Below, piece by piece: positions 52,778-63,490 of a stretch of DNA of 64,000 bases. Within the stretch, counting starts at the first letter, position 1. Every line of letters starts with the position of its first letter. The DNA comes from Lithodes maja. Its lineage: Eukaryota > Arthropoda > Malacostraca > Decapoda > Lithodidae. Where the stretch lies: positions 1 to 64,000 of the forward strand of contig JBAKBP010012332.1 in assembly GCA_037953745.1 (NCBI GenBank), written 5' to 3'. Below the pieces are notes generated by a model. It was not told the origin of the DNA. It did not search any database and was given only the letters and a program-made list of their open reading frames with translations. Made by a program: the position numbers and the translations under genes.

Positions 52778-53359
52778 CTGGGAGAAGAGATAGATGCAAG
52801 TTAAAAATAAATCCTTCGGTACGGTACCATACAGTACGATATATTATTAAAGAGTTCATAATATACTTGTAATTATGACAAAAGATAGAACCTCTACACA
52901 TTTTGACCTTTTTTCTTAAATTATCTTACGGCCAACGGTTACTTACCCCTTACTGGCATTATATATGATGAGTGCGAACTGCGGCGATAGACTCCTTGAA
53001 TGAAACCGGCTAGTCAACTAGCCTACCGACTTACTGAGCTCTCAGTTCGAGCCAGTGGTCTAGCCTGGTGGCATCCGGTAAAATCTTAGTACAGTACAGT
53101 ACTACTACGTCACCCTGGGAGCTATTTTTAGCGTGGGAAATACAAAATATATCCATATGTCCCACGCTGTGTGTAGTTAAGAAGGACCATGTTTTTTAGA
53201 GTGTTTATTGAGATCGTATTTACCCCTTTGAGCCCTAGAGCTAAAGAAAGTCTGGAAAATATTACCGAAACAACCACTAATTTTCCCATGGTTTTTCTTT
53301 TTGGTTTAAGGTAGTTTTCATCACTATACAATAGTTGGAATTAGTTACAATCCACTGTC

Positions 53360-53790
53360 CTCAGATCGGATGACCGAATTACTGTAGTTCGACGGCATAT
53401 TCATGATAAGTGGCGCTCAGAATGGAGGGATCAACCTTTGGGAGGTCACCTTCGTTCCATCAAAGACGACATTCACATGTGGCCCTCTTCCCTCAGCCCC
53501 TGTCGCGCTGACCAAACCCTCTTAACTCGATACGCATAGGACACACGAGACTCACTCATGGATATCTAATGACCACACCCCGTAGTCCTCCGCCAGAATG
53601 TCACCATTGTCACACAGTTCTTACTATCCCTCACATTTTCTGCGTTTGTCCCATGTACGGCCCTGAAAGACGTCGCTTCTTGCAACACACCTCTTTAAAA
53701 GACATTCTTTCTGACTCAGATTCATTCTCGTTCATAGCCATTCGCCATTTCTTAGCAGCTCTTAATCTCTACGATGAAATCTGACCAGTG
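53360..53790 (+). pseudogene. LINE ORF2 C-terminal fragment, frameshifted
   Basis: Plus strand in two frames: KWRSEWRDQPLGGHLRSIK then RIGHTRLTHGYLMTTPRSPP, ECHHCHTVLTIPHIFCVCPM and FLAALNLYDEI. The GHTRLTHGYL and Cys/His block mark the C-terminus of an I/Jockey-type ORF2. A one-base shift lies near 53535, and no upstream RT is present. Confidence 0.8.
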
Positions 53791-54387
53791 ACCTATATGA
53801 CTTGACTTACTATCCCCACGCCGACCACTAGCCGTATGAGGGCCTCGGCCCAGAGGGCTAGTTTAAATTAAACACGTCTTCAACAAGAACAGTTACAATC
53901 CCCGGAAAATGTTATTTCTCCCATTATCCAACGATCTTAAAACACTCAGATGTAAGTAATTTTCAGAGAAAATATACAATTTGTTTTGCCTTTGTATACA
54001 GGATGGGTTGAGGGGGGCTTTGCTCCCCCCCTCCCATGAATTATTAAAATCAGCATCTATTTTAACAGTAAGGGGCGTAATGAGAGTTTCACTGCCATCA
54101 ATAGGGAGATTTATAGAGATTTTTTGTTTGTTTTTAAAGTACTATATAGTGCACATAAAAAGTATCTCTGGAGGTTGAAACACATTTTAATATGATCTTT
54201 GTAACATCCTTATTCTATAATAGCCTTCAAATATTGAGACATAATTAGTGGTAGTTTCGGTAATAAGTACCGAAACTCTTCTAATGGTAACCCAAATATG
54301 ATAAAAGCAATATCATTGTGTTGAAGGAGTTAAGCTGCATATACAGCACAATACCACCTTTATACCAGTACAGGTACTTAATAATTT

Positions 54388-55692
54388 TAGAGATGGAACG
54401 AATATAAATTTTTCACTATTTGCGAATACGAATAACCATTTTTTTTTTTGTAAAATTCGCGAATACGAATAGCGAATATTTCAATCCTTATTTCATCCTT
54501 CAAGAACTGGTAATTATGTTTATATCACCGACAAACGTTAATTAAATTACTATGAAATTAATTACCAGAAGTTAATGACGATGTGAATGTGTAACTTCTT
54601 ATATATCATAAATGAACTGCATGAATTAATGTTTAATACTGTATTTTATATATTATTTTGTAATAGTATAGATATCTTATCAATATTTGTATTTTGTACT
54701 ATTGTTAATGTCTTGTCATGTTGCAAATTTGATTTTAAATAATATTTTGACATTTAACATGTAGTTTCTTTATTCATGCAGAGTTTAGTAAAAATTTGCC
54801 AGAACGTCCCGGACTTCCCAAACTTGACTACTCCCTTTAACGTGACGATAGTGCGTTGTTATATGTGCGATTAGTTTGCTTGGGAAACAGATTAACTTGC
54901 TCATGTAGTAATGTACACCCTATGTGGTGGATTGTGTTCTTTTATTTAATAATTTTCATTTTAGTAAGCGTTGTTTCCACATAGCGATTTTGATAATTTA
55001 ATTTGACTTTATATTGTCCTTGTCCCAATTTTGGTTTGTTTAGTTTGCAAGTTTTACATTTTAATTGTAAGAGTTCAGCCATAGAAAATTGAATAATTAA
55101 AATTAAATCCATTCAATTTTCTGTTTCCAGTCCTCAGTCCCAATGTTGCCGCTTTTTTTGGTACTAAAGTACCAGATTTGGTACATTTGACTCTCTCAAG
55201 TACATTTTATAAATTTTCCAATAAAATAGTCCATATCTGGTACTAAATACGAAATCAGTGAGGAAATATGATGGTGACATGCTATTACATTTGATATGTC
55301 TGAAATGGCAATATTGCGACGGTTCAAATGTCCAGGTCCAGCACACGTTCGTTTACCGGGCAGTGATTCCACTTTAGAATAATTTGGTAGGCCTACTTTT
55401 CACTAGTTTGATCTTGTACTATTACATACAGTTTAGTAGCAACACTGCTCAGTCCTCCTTCATTCCACTTTAGCGGTCCCAACGCACATCTACACTGGTA
55501 TTTATTAGTTTGTGTTAACTTTAAAATTTAATATTTAAATTTTTTGTATATACAGTATTCTATTGGTTTCGTGAACATATTCGTATATTTGCAAATAGCT
55601 GTGAATGGAAATGCGAATACAAATACGAATATTGAAAAACATAGTGAATATTCGGACATACGAATACGAAACTAATATTCGATCCATCTCTA
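54388..55692. mobile_element. hAT-like nonautonomous element with a nested repeat
   Basis: Ends TAGAGATGGAACGAATAT and GATCCATCTCTA are inverted; subterminal ends are full of CGAATA/TATTCG motifs (GCGAATACGAATAGCGAATA). TAGAGATGG-type ends are typical of hAT elements. A clean 8-bp target duplication could not be read. The unclassified repeat at 54638-55061 is nested inside. Confidence 0.6.
54638..55061 (-). repeat. unclassified interspersed repeat, intact copy with unoccupied TTAA
   Basis: Matches 35796-36024 plus 40480-40682 in reverse, but runs straight through CTACTCCCTTTAACGTGACG, with TTAA at 54837-54840 exactly where the other copy carries the piggyBac element. No coding sequence; class unknown. 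Confidence 0.93.
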
Positions 55693-55775
55693 CAAGTTAA
55701 TATTATGCCATACCATCTGGAAACATATTTAGCTATATACTGTACTATAATCTGTATTCATTTGTTTAGCCTCAC

Positions 55776-55966
55776 CCTGCAAACAGCCTCTTCAAGTGTG
55801 CCTGGTGGATGTGTTGAGTCATTGTTCTTCTTCTCGGTCTTTTTCTTCTTGGGGGTGGTGGCGGCAGTAGCGGCGGGGGCGGCGGGGGTGGCGGCGGCAG
55901 CTTTGGGAGACTTAGGAGACTTGGGCTTGCGGTTCTCCTTGCCAGATGTCCCGGTTTCAATGCCTC
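55776..55966 (-). CDS. TMEM214: TMEM214 exon (first seen), Ala/Lys-rich
   Basis: 191 bp, acceptor ACTTTTCAG and donor AGG/GTGAGG. Starts with two bases of a split codon and reads GIETGTSGKENRKPKSPKSP, an Ala/Pro/Thr low-complexity run, KKKKTEKKNNDS and PPGTLEEAVCR. Human TMEM214 has a similar basic Pro-rich stretch ending RFRSLEEALKAL before the IWLKDLASYL block. The upstream exon with the start codon was not found to the right. Confidence 0.82.
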
Positions 55967-57336
55967 CTGAAAAGTTTGTTAAGTAATCAAAACGTATAAT
56001 CAATCACTGATTGTATAGGCTAGTCTAGTATGGCAAGGATGTAGTATTTGGGCGTATCGCCCGCTTTGTTTACATTAGGCTACTCGTATGCTCGCGATCA
56101 CGTTCCCGTCTATATTGACTGGCATGGGATACAATAATAGCTTGTGTTAGGCCTAGCCTCGTAAATATTTTCCGGCAAGTTAACGTGGCGAACACTAGGC
56201 TACAATAGGATTATAGGTGACAATAGGTAGGAAATAGATATCAAATTTTTTTGAATTAGCCTAGCCTAGGCCTACAACAAATACCATGGGTCTTGCGGGT
56301 GTCGGACAATATAAAGATGTACTTAAATTCATATATCGATTTTTATCGTGGCCTACAGGTTTCAGCAAGAATGTAGTTACCGGGTGTACCGCCCGTCTTG
56401 TTTACACTACGCGGACGCTCACCATCATGTTCCCGTCTATTTTGACTGCCTTTGGATACAAAAATACATTACCCTAACCAAACAACCTAACCTAACCTAA
56501 CCTAGTATTATAGATTTAGAAGTATTTATTTTATTATAAGTAGGCTATTTATAATTATTTATGTTGTATGTCGGTAGTGGTACACCTGGTAACTACATCC
56601 ATCCCCAGGTTTCTTATAGTCCCATGTATTTCATTCCTAGCCTATATGTGTCTAAATGCCCGTAAAAATGTATTACTGATCCTGAAAAAAACCACATTTC
56701 ATTCCTAGCCTATACCTGTATGTGTCTAAATGCCCATAAAAATGTATTACTGATCCTGAAAAAACCCAAAATAGGCTATCCTCTATATCGCCTACCTCAC
56801 AAGAGGCGGGTGGCTTTGTTTTTACATTCGCTGCGAAGAAGAAGCAGCAGCAGCATTGGGGAAAATTTGGATTTTGCCCCCTACTGTTTAAATATATGAC
56901 AATTTCAATAAATCCTGGATGGGGTGGGGTGGGGTGGGGTGGGGCTTCCGGTCCCCCCCCCCCCCCCCCCCCCCAACATGTTTTGTATCCCACGGCAAAC
57001 GGTTATGGCCAAATAGTGATTTTTCGAGAGTGAAGGGGCATGTTTATAGATTGTTGTTTAATGGGTAAATATGCATTTCCGCCTATTATCACACATCAAA
57101 CACCCTTACACAACTCTAAGCTAGATAAAAACAACCGAAACTATTTTTTAGCAATTTAATTATATCATCTTTATATTGACCCGGGTGTCAACATAGTCTA
57201 CTGTATTAGGCTCTCTTACCAAATATTTTCATCACAAAATAGGCTGTGGCACCGAAACAGCAATTCTACCTTGGCTAGAGGCTAACTTCCTAAAACTAAT
57301 AAAACCATCCTTAGGCTATGTAATGCTACTTTTTTA
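55967..57336. other. intron or upstream region with local duplications
   Basis: A diverged pair of about 100 bp (56035-56140 and 56370-56470; CGTTCCCGTCTATATTGACT against TGTTCCCGTCTATTTTGACT), a tandem 70-bp duplication (56631-56770, TAAAAATGTATTACTGATCC twice), (GGGGT)n at 56921-56944, a C homopolymer at 56956-56973 and CCTAA repeats at 56484-56503. No exon recognised. Confidence 0.7.
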
Positions 57337-57600
57337 GTAATAGAGTGGTGGAGAACTGGAATGACCTTCCTGAAGAAGTGATAAGTGTGAACAGTGTGTT
57401 AAAATTTGAAAAAGCATTAGATATAGTTTGGAGTGACCAAGAGCTAAAGTTCAATTATTTTAAAGCCAAAATTAAGAAATTAAGACACGTCCACCCAAGC
57501 CACACACCAAGCAATGAAATAAATGATGAGCCGGGTCTCATAGGCTGAACAGCCTCCTACCCGGTTATCTTCTGTGAGTATCTGTGAGTAATAGACTAGC
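57337..57600 (+). mobile_element. LINE 3' end fragment, L2/CR1-like
   Basis: Plus-strand frame VVENWNDLPEEVISVNSVLK, FEKALDIVWSDQELKFNYFK ends with a stop. It is related to the last 50 residues of the LINE at 60302 (VVNEWNALPQYVVDSESIRE). The 3' terminus is a duplicated TCTGTGAGTA unit. Strongly 5' truncated. Confidence 0.85.
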
Positions 57601-57929
57601 CTAGTCTAACCCCGTTTGGTGATAGGCCTAGCTCTCAACTCTTACATAAAACATAGGCCTAAACAAATAAAAGGTAAACCTGACTTTTTGGACCGACAGC
57701 GATTTCAGCAAGTTTTATTTTTATTTTTTTTTATTTTTCCTTCAGATATAGGCCTAGTGTTGTTTTATACTGAAGAGGAGCTGAAATGAGTATTTACCCA
57801 TTATCCAACAATCTAAAAACACGACCCCCACTAGTGGGGAGGGCTATAAAGTTCAGGGAAAATGAGGGGTTAAAAGCGTAAATATAATAATAGCCTAGGC
57901 CTAGGCTATAGGCTAGCGTTTTGTATCAA

Positions 57930-57998
57930 AACTTGGCTCGGGTTTTCCCAAATTGCAAACCCATAAAACCCAATATTTTGTGAATACCCGAGCCAACT
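57930..57998. repeat. 17-bp imperfect hairpin
   Basis: CAAAACTTGGCTCGGGT and ACCCGAGCCAACTTTTG pair at 16 of 17 positions around a roughly 35-base loop. Function unknown. Confidence 0.75.
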
Positions 57999-58088
57999 TT
58001 TGACGAAAGCTGGCTCGGATTTCACGAGGTGGAGTGGGTAACGTAATATCTTATGTTATAAAAGTAGGCTAGTCAACTTTGGGAAGAC

Positions 58089-58320
58089 ATTAGCCTAACC
58101 TAACAACCTTACCTAACCTATCCTAGTATTATGGGTGGGGGCTGCTGCCCCCACACCCCCGCTGATTGGGTTAGGCTAGGCCTGGCCTTGTTTTGTTTTT
58201 TTTGTTTTTTTTTTTAAATGTGCTAGGCTATTAGCCTAACCTACCAACCTTACCTAACCTAACCTAGTATATGGGTGGGGGCTGCTGCCCCCACACACCC
58301 GCTGGTTGGATACTGGCTGA
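58089..58320. repeat. two-unit tandem duplication with CCTAA-rich lead
   Basis: Both units have TTAGCCTAACCTA, ACAACCTTACCTAACCT or similar, then ATGGGTGGGGGCTGCTGCCC and CCGCTG-GTTGG, about 135 bp apart. Confidence 0.85.
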
Positions 58321-58719
58321 AAAACCTATTGTTTTACAGTAGCCTAGGCTATAGCCTAGCCTAGCCTAGGCCTAGGCTAGGGCCCTAGGCCTATGTAGCC
58401 TATTTTAGCGTTTTTCTTTTTCTTTCTGGTAAGATTTTACGGTTTGACAGTTACAAGCCCCATCGATGTTTGTGTAGCCTATAGGTATGTTATATAATAG
58501 TCTTCAGTCCTATATAGGCCTATGTCCTTCCCGTCGCAAATGTATTATAAGGGAGATATAGGGTAAAACAGAGAGTCTTGTCTGCATAATGACAAGTCCT
58601 GGGTAAAATTCTAGTTTCACGTGCACAGCGACAAAAGGGAGGCGCCGTTGTAAAGGCATAGCTTCCCGACCAACTATGAAGATCAGAGAAATTGCTGGGT
58701 AAAAGACGTAATATAATGA

Positions 58720-60253
58720 TAATCTATCTATCTATCTATTGCCTGACGCCGTGATCCCCGTAGGGGTGGCCACGAACGAACCGCCCCCATGCACCTCTGT
58801 CCCCAGTCAGTCGACGCCCCTCCCCCCAACCAGCACCGCCTTCATTCATGTAGTTCCTCACTCCATCCTTCCACCTCATATTCGGTCTACCTCTCCCCCT
58901 ATGTCCCTCCACCTCGCTCTCGTACACCCTCTTAGTCATTCTCTCGCTTTCCATACGTTCCATATGGCCGAACCATCTCAAGTTGTTCCTTTTCACACTT
59001 TCCAGCACATCTACCTCCACACCACACCTCCTTCTTACTTCCTCATTAGTCTGTCTATCCCTCCATGTAATTCCGCACGCACTCCTTAAGTAATTCATTT
59101 CCACTGCTCTCACTCTTGGTCTGAGTCTCTCAACCAACGTCCATGCTTCGCTTCCGTAAGTCAGTGTCGGGATTACCACACTGTCATGCAAGGACTTCTT
59201 CACTTCCATACTGACCACCCTATTTCTTGTTACTGCTTTTAGCGTTCCTACAACCCTCTTCCCCTGTTGTACCCTCTCCCGCACCTCTTCATCCATAGTC
59301 CCATCTTTACTCAACACACTGCCCAGATACTTAAAAGAGTTGACGATCTCCATAGCCTGACCGTTCAGCTTCACCTCACACTCTGTGACTTCACCCCTTT
59401 CGAAGACCATAACCTTGCTCTTCCCCGTATTTACCTTCAAATTCCGTTTTTCGCACACTGTTCCAAACTCATTTACCAGACCCTGCAACTCCCATTCATT
59501 ATCACTCATCAGAACTGTATCATCCGCAAACAGCAGTATAGGTAGCTTCCACCCAATTCCCTCCCTTTTCAGCGATACACCAACATCCACTGCTCTTGAT
59601 AGTATTTCTTTCATAACTCCATCCATATATACAGTAAACAACCACGGGGACATCACACACCCCTGTTTCAAACCAACATTCAGGTCAAAGAACTCGCTCT
59701 GCTCACTCTCCACACGTACTGCCGCCTTTGCACCCTCATACATGCTCTTCACTGCTTTCAGCAACTTGCCCTCTACTCCGTATATTCTAAGTACTTTCCA
59801 CAAACCTTCTCTATCCACTCTGTCATAGGCCTTCTCCAAGTCCATAAAGGCAACATACACCTTTTGTTTCTTCTCCAGATACTTCTCCACAACACAATTC
59901 AGGGTAAAAATCTGATCTACACATCCTCTTCCCTTCCTAAAGCCTCCCTGCTCGTCGCCTATCCATTTCTCCGTTCTCACTCTCACTCTCTCAATCACTA
60001 CCCTACTGTATACCTTCCCTACTACGCTTAGAAGACATATTCCTCGGTGGTTACCACACACTCCTCTTTCCCCTTTGCCCTTATATAGGGGGACTATTAT
60101 GCCAGTCTTCCAGTCATCGGGTGCACTCCCCTTCTCCCATGCTAGTTTGCACATTTTCCATACCCATTCTATCACTATCTCACCACCATACCTCAACATT
60201 TCCCCACACACTCCATCTGTTCCTGGTGCTTTCCCCAACTTCACTCTTTTCAT
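58720..60253 (-). mobile_element. RTE-type LINE, 5' truncated, (TAGA)n tail
   Basis: Contains a long RT frame (58736-60253) and ends, on the minus strand, with (ATAGATAG)n directly after the stop codon, the microsatellite tail expected of RTE LINEs. The 5' truncation lies at about 60253 next to ACAGTTTCTTACAGTTTC. Confidence 0.92.
58736..60253 (-). CDS. RTE-like reverse transcriptase fragment
   Basis: A 505-aa open frame without the endonuclease. RT blocks in order: LGKAPGTDGVCGEMLRYGGE, WKTGIIVPLYKGKGERGVCG, NHRGICLLSVVGKVYSRVVI, EQGGFRKGRGCVDQIFTL, VYVAFMDLEKAYDRVDREGL, GLKQGCVMSPWLFTVYMDGV and catalytic FADDTVLMSD. The tail has IPTLTYGSEAWTLVERLRPR and LRWFGHMERM, the signature RTE C-terminus. 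The frame is intact to its stop, so the copy is fairly recent, but it cannot move by itself. Confidence 0.93.
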   Translation of the reverse strand: MKRVKLGKAPGTDGVCGEMLRYGGEIVIEWVWKMCKLAWEKGSAPDDWKTGIIVPLYKGKGERGVCGNHRGICLLSVVGKVYSRVVIERVRVRTEKWIGDEQGGFRKGRGCVDQIFTLNCVVEKYLEKKQKVYVAFMDLEKAYDRVDREGLWKVLRIYGVEGKLLKAVKSMYEGAKAAVRVESEQSEFFDLNVGLKQGCVMSPWLFTVYMDGVMKEILSRAVDVGVSLKREGIGWKLPILLFADDTVLMSDNEWELQGLVNEFGTVCEKRNLKVNTGKSKVMVFERGEVTECEVKLNGQAMEIVNSFKYLGSVLSKDGTMDEEVRERVQQGKRVVGTLKAVTRNRVVSMEVKKSLHDSVVIPTLTYGSEAWTLVERLRPRVRAVEMNYLRSACGITWRDRQTNEEVRRRCGVEVDVLESVKRNNLRWFGHMERMESERMTKRVYESEVEGHRGRGRPNMRWKDGVRNYMNEGGAGWGEGRRLTGDRGAWGRFVRGHPYGDHGVRQ

Positions 60254-60301
60254 TACAGTTTCTTACAGTTTCTTACAGTAGATCCTCTGGAAAAAGGCAA
60301 A

Positions 60302-63300
60302 CTATGCCTGTGTATCCAGCTCAGTACCAGTACTTGCACTGCTGCGGTCGTTCACGGTGTTGGCGGCGGCGGTAGCAGACGCAACATTTTTACTATTCTG
60401 TATTTTTGTTTTATAATCAAACTTCAAATCTTGTCTTCCCCATGCTTTATCAAGATTACTTTCAAACTCCCTTATTGATTCGGAATCGACTACATACTGG
60501 GGCAGTGCGTTCCACTCATTTACCACTCTATCACAAAATGAGTTCTTTGCCTTCTCAAGCCTATTTCTTTCTTTGTAAATTTTCTTAGAGTGTCCTCTCG
60601 TTCTTGTTCCCTCCCGCATCAAGAAGATACCTTCACACACATCCTCATCGTACTTTCCTGACACTATCTTAAAAGTCTCTATCATATCCCCTCTCTTTCT
60701 CCTATATGCCAGTGTCGGAAGCCCCAGTGTCCTCAACCTCTGCTCATAGCCTGCGTTCTTCAACGTTGGTACCAGCTTGCTAGCTCTCCTCTGCACTTTC
60801 TCCACTGCTTCTATATCCTTTACCATATATGGAGCCCACACCTGGTTTGCATATTCCAGGTGCGGCCTAACCAGCGCTGTATATAGATTCCTGAAGATTT
60901 CTTCGTCAAGTGACACAAATGTCCTCCTTATCAGCCCTACAATTCTATTGGCTTTGTTTATCTTTTCCGCTAAATGTTCTGAGAAATTTAACTTATTGTC
61001 TATCACTACTCCTATATCCTTTTCTGCACTCACTTCCTCCATCGCTTCATACATACTGTATCCTACCTTGTCTATCTTGCTGGTCCCAATCCGCATGTAC
61101 TTGCATTTTTTTGGATGAAAAGGCATTAACCAATGCTCAGACCATCCCTTCATGTCCTCCACATCTCCTTGAAGCAAACCCATATCTTCCTTACTCCTCA
61201 CTCTTCTATACAGTTTAGTGTCATCCGCGTACAGGTATACCTCACTTCCATTAGTTATAACTTCAGGCAAGTCGTTGATAAATATAACGAACAGCAGTGG
61301 TCCCAACACAGATCCCTGAGGTACCCCACTTGTAATTTCCCTCCACCCCGAGCCTATTCCATTCACCAATACCCTCTGTCTCCGATCTTTCAGGAAGGCT
61401 TCTATCCATTTCACACATTTCTCCCCTATATTATAGCTTTTAACTTTCTCTATTAACCTTTTATGTGGGACCTTATCGAAGGCCTTCATAAAATCGCAAT
61501 ATACCACGTCTATTACATCACCATCTTCTAGAATTTGCATCCAATCATCTACCACCTTAATTAGCTGTAGTACCGTCGACCTCCCCGGCAAGAATCCGAA
61601 CTGTCTCCCACTGAAAAGTTGGTTTGACTTCATATGATCCATTATTCCTTCTCTAATTACCGTTTCCATTAGTTTACACACAACACTTGTCAAACTGACT
61701 GGTCTATAATTCCCTGGGTCATTTCTCTTTCCCTTCTTAAATATAGCTGTTATGTTCGCCTCTCTCCAGTCCATCGGGATTTGTCCTGTATTAAACGATA
61801 CCTCAAATAACATTTTCAATGGCTCTACTAACATCTCCCCTCCTTCCTTTATGATTCTTGGGTGTATCCCATCCGGTCCCGGTGACTTACTTCTGTTCAT
61901 TTTTTCTATAGCCCTTCTTATTCTAGCATGGGAAAACTCTACTAGTTCCAGTGCCGGCGCCTGTTTGATGGGAATAGTAGGCACTGCATCCTCCGACTCC
62001 ACTGTTAGTACCCCCCCAAAGTATTTCCCCAGCACCTCTGCTTTCTCCTTATCAGTCTCCGCTCTACTCCCATCATTCAACCCCCCCACCAGCTCTGGGA
62101 TCCCTACTCTTCTTGTTAACTTTTCCTGAATGTACTTCCAGAATATTTTTGGATTATCCTTCACATTTCTAGCTATCTCTCTCTCCCTCTCCTTCACCCC
62201 CCTCCTTGTTTCCCACCTTATTTTATTGTTTATTTGTCTACGTTCCAGATCCACTTCCTTAGCCTCCATACTAGACCCCCTGTTCTTTTTTAACAATTTT
62301 AATCTTTCCCACAATCGTTTCTTTCTTCTAATCAATATCCAAAGCTTTCTTTTCATTGGCAATTCTGGGTTAGTTCTTTTCCTCAATTTTGTTTTATCCT
62401 TATATTCCCTTACTGGTACACTTTTGGATACAGCATTCTCCAGTTTGACTCTAATTTTCCTCCACATTCCTTCAGCGTCTTCACCGTTCAAATATTCCCC
62501 CCAGTCAATGTCCAAACACCGTCTCAGCAGCTCATAATCTGCTCTATCATACATATATATTTTTCTATTGCTTCTATTATCCCTCTCCGATTTAATGTTA
62601 CAACTAAAGCTTATACAGGCATGGTCACTACGACCTATAGGGCTATCCACATTAACATGTTCCACTATATCCTCTTCATTGCTAAAAATCAAATCAAGTA
62701 CACTCCCCTGCGTCCCATCTCTATATCTTGTCATCTCTACAATATGTTGCGTTAAAAAACAATCTCTCACTTTCTCTATAAACTTATTTTCCAGGCTACC
62801 CTGTCCCGCTGGAGTAGTACAATTTGCCCAGTTGATCCTTGGCAAATTGAAATCTCCAATCAAAATTTTATATTTGTTCTCTCTATTATCTATCTCCTCC
62901 ATTACTTTCAGTAGGTTATCATCCTCTCCCCTGCTATTATTTGGGCTTCTATATATAGAGGCAATTAGAATTGATCCTTTTACACATTTTACTTCAATAC
63001 ACAAATACTCACAATACTGCTGTCTCATATCCACCTCATTAACCTTGAGCTCTTTTCTTACATAAATAAACAGTCCTCTTCCAACCTCTGCTCCAATAGC
63101 ATTTCTCTCATATAACTCAAAACCCTCCAAACTATATTCCACCAGTTCCCTTTCAATTCTAACATTTTTTGGTCTTACTTCCTGTAGGGCTATGACATCA
63201 GGTTTTTCCTCTTCATCCTGCATCCTACATATCAGTTCTCTTTTCTTGTCCTGAGTAAACACATCCACATTACTAAACATAATCCTTAATCCATCTACCA

Positions 63301-63490
63301 TTCCTTCAGCAATTACACCATCCCGCTCCTCCAGTCCGTACCCTACTCCCCTGTTAGCACTACTGGGTCTGCCTCTTTGTCTCCTGTCTCTCCCTGTGAC
63401 ACCTCCACCCCGTTCTCCTCCTCCGTCACAACTCTCATCACATTCTCTCCCCTCCCTGATCTCCCCCTCCTTTCTACTCTTATAAACCAC
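60302..63490 (-). CDS. L2/CR1-like ORF2: endonuclease and reverse transcriptase
   Basis: A 1062-aa intact frame. Endonuclease blocks: LRIMFSNVDVFTQDKKRELI, KPDVIALQEVRPK, KILIGDFNLPRINWAN, VLDLIFSNEEDIVEHVNV and GRSDHACISF. RT blocks: MNRSKSPGPDGIHPRIIKEG, NYRPVSLTSVVCKLMETVIR, QFGFLPGRSTVLQLIKV, VYCDFMKAFDKVPHKRLIEK, TSGVPQGSVLGPLLFVIFIN and catalytic YADDTKLYRRV. The C-terminus has VRPHLEYANQVWAPYMVKDI and an Ala-rich end coded by GCN repeats. The first roughly 65 residues precede the endonuclease and overlap ORF1, so the true start may be internal (Met near residue 64). Confidence 0.94.
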   Translation of the reverse strand: MVYKSRKEGEIREGRECDESCDGGGERGGGVTGRDRRQRGRPSSANRGVGYGLEERDGVIAEGMVDGLRIMFSNVDVFTQDKKRELICRMQDEEEKPDVIALQEVRPKNVRIERELVEYSLEGFELYERNAIGAEVGRGLFIYVRKELKVNEVDMRQQYCEYLCIEVKCVKGSILIASIYRSPNNSRGEDDNLLKVMEEIDNRENKYKILIGDFNLPRINWANCTTPAGQGSLENKFIEKVRDCFLTQHIVEMTRYRDGTQGSVLDLIFSNEEDIVEHVNVDSPIGRSDHACISFSCNIKSERDNRSNRKIYMYDRADYELLRRCLDIDWGEYLNGEDAEGMWRKIRVKLENAVSKSVPVREYKDKTKLRKRTNPELPMKRKLWILIRRKKRLWERLKLLKKNRGSSMEAKEVDLERRQINNKIRWETRRGVKEREREIARNVKDNPKIFWKYIQEKLTRRVGIPELVGGLNDGSRAETDKEKAEVLGKYFGGVLTVESEDAVPTIPIKQAPALELVEFSHARIRRAIEKMNRSKSPGPDGIHPRIIKEGGEMLVEPLKMLFEVSFNTGQIPMDWREANITAIFKKGKRNDPGNYRPVSLTSVVCKLMETVIREGIMDHMKSNQLFSGRQFGFLPGRSTVLQLIKVVDDWMQILEDGDVIDVVYCDFMKAFDKVPHKRLIEKVKSYNIGEKCVKWIEAFLKDRRQRVLVNGIGSGWREITSGVPQGSVLGPLLFVIFINDLPEVITNGSEVYLYADDTKLYRRVRSKEDMGLLQGDVEDMKGWSEHWLMPFHPKKCKYMRIGTSKIDKVGYSMYEAMEEVSAEKDIGVVIDNKLNFSEHLAEKINKANRIVGLIRRTFVSLDEEIFRNLYTALVRPHLEYANQVWAPYMVKDIEAVEKVQRRASKLVPTLKNAGYEQRLRTLGLPTLAYRRKRGDMIETFKIVSGKYDEDVCEGIFLMREGTRTRGHSKKIYKERNRLEKAKNSFCDRVVNEWNALPQYVVDSESIREFESNLDKAWGRQDLKFDYKTKIQNSKNVASATAAANTVNDRSSASTGTELDTQA

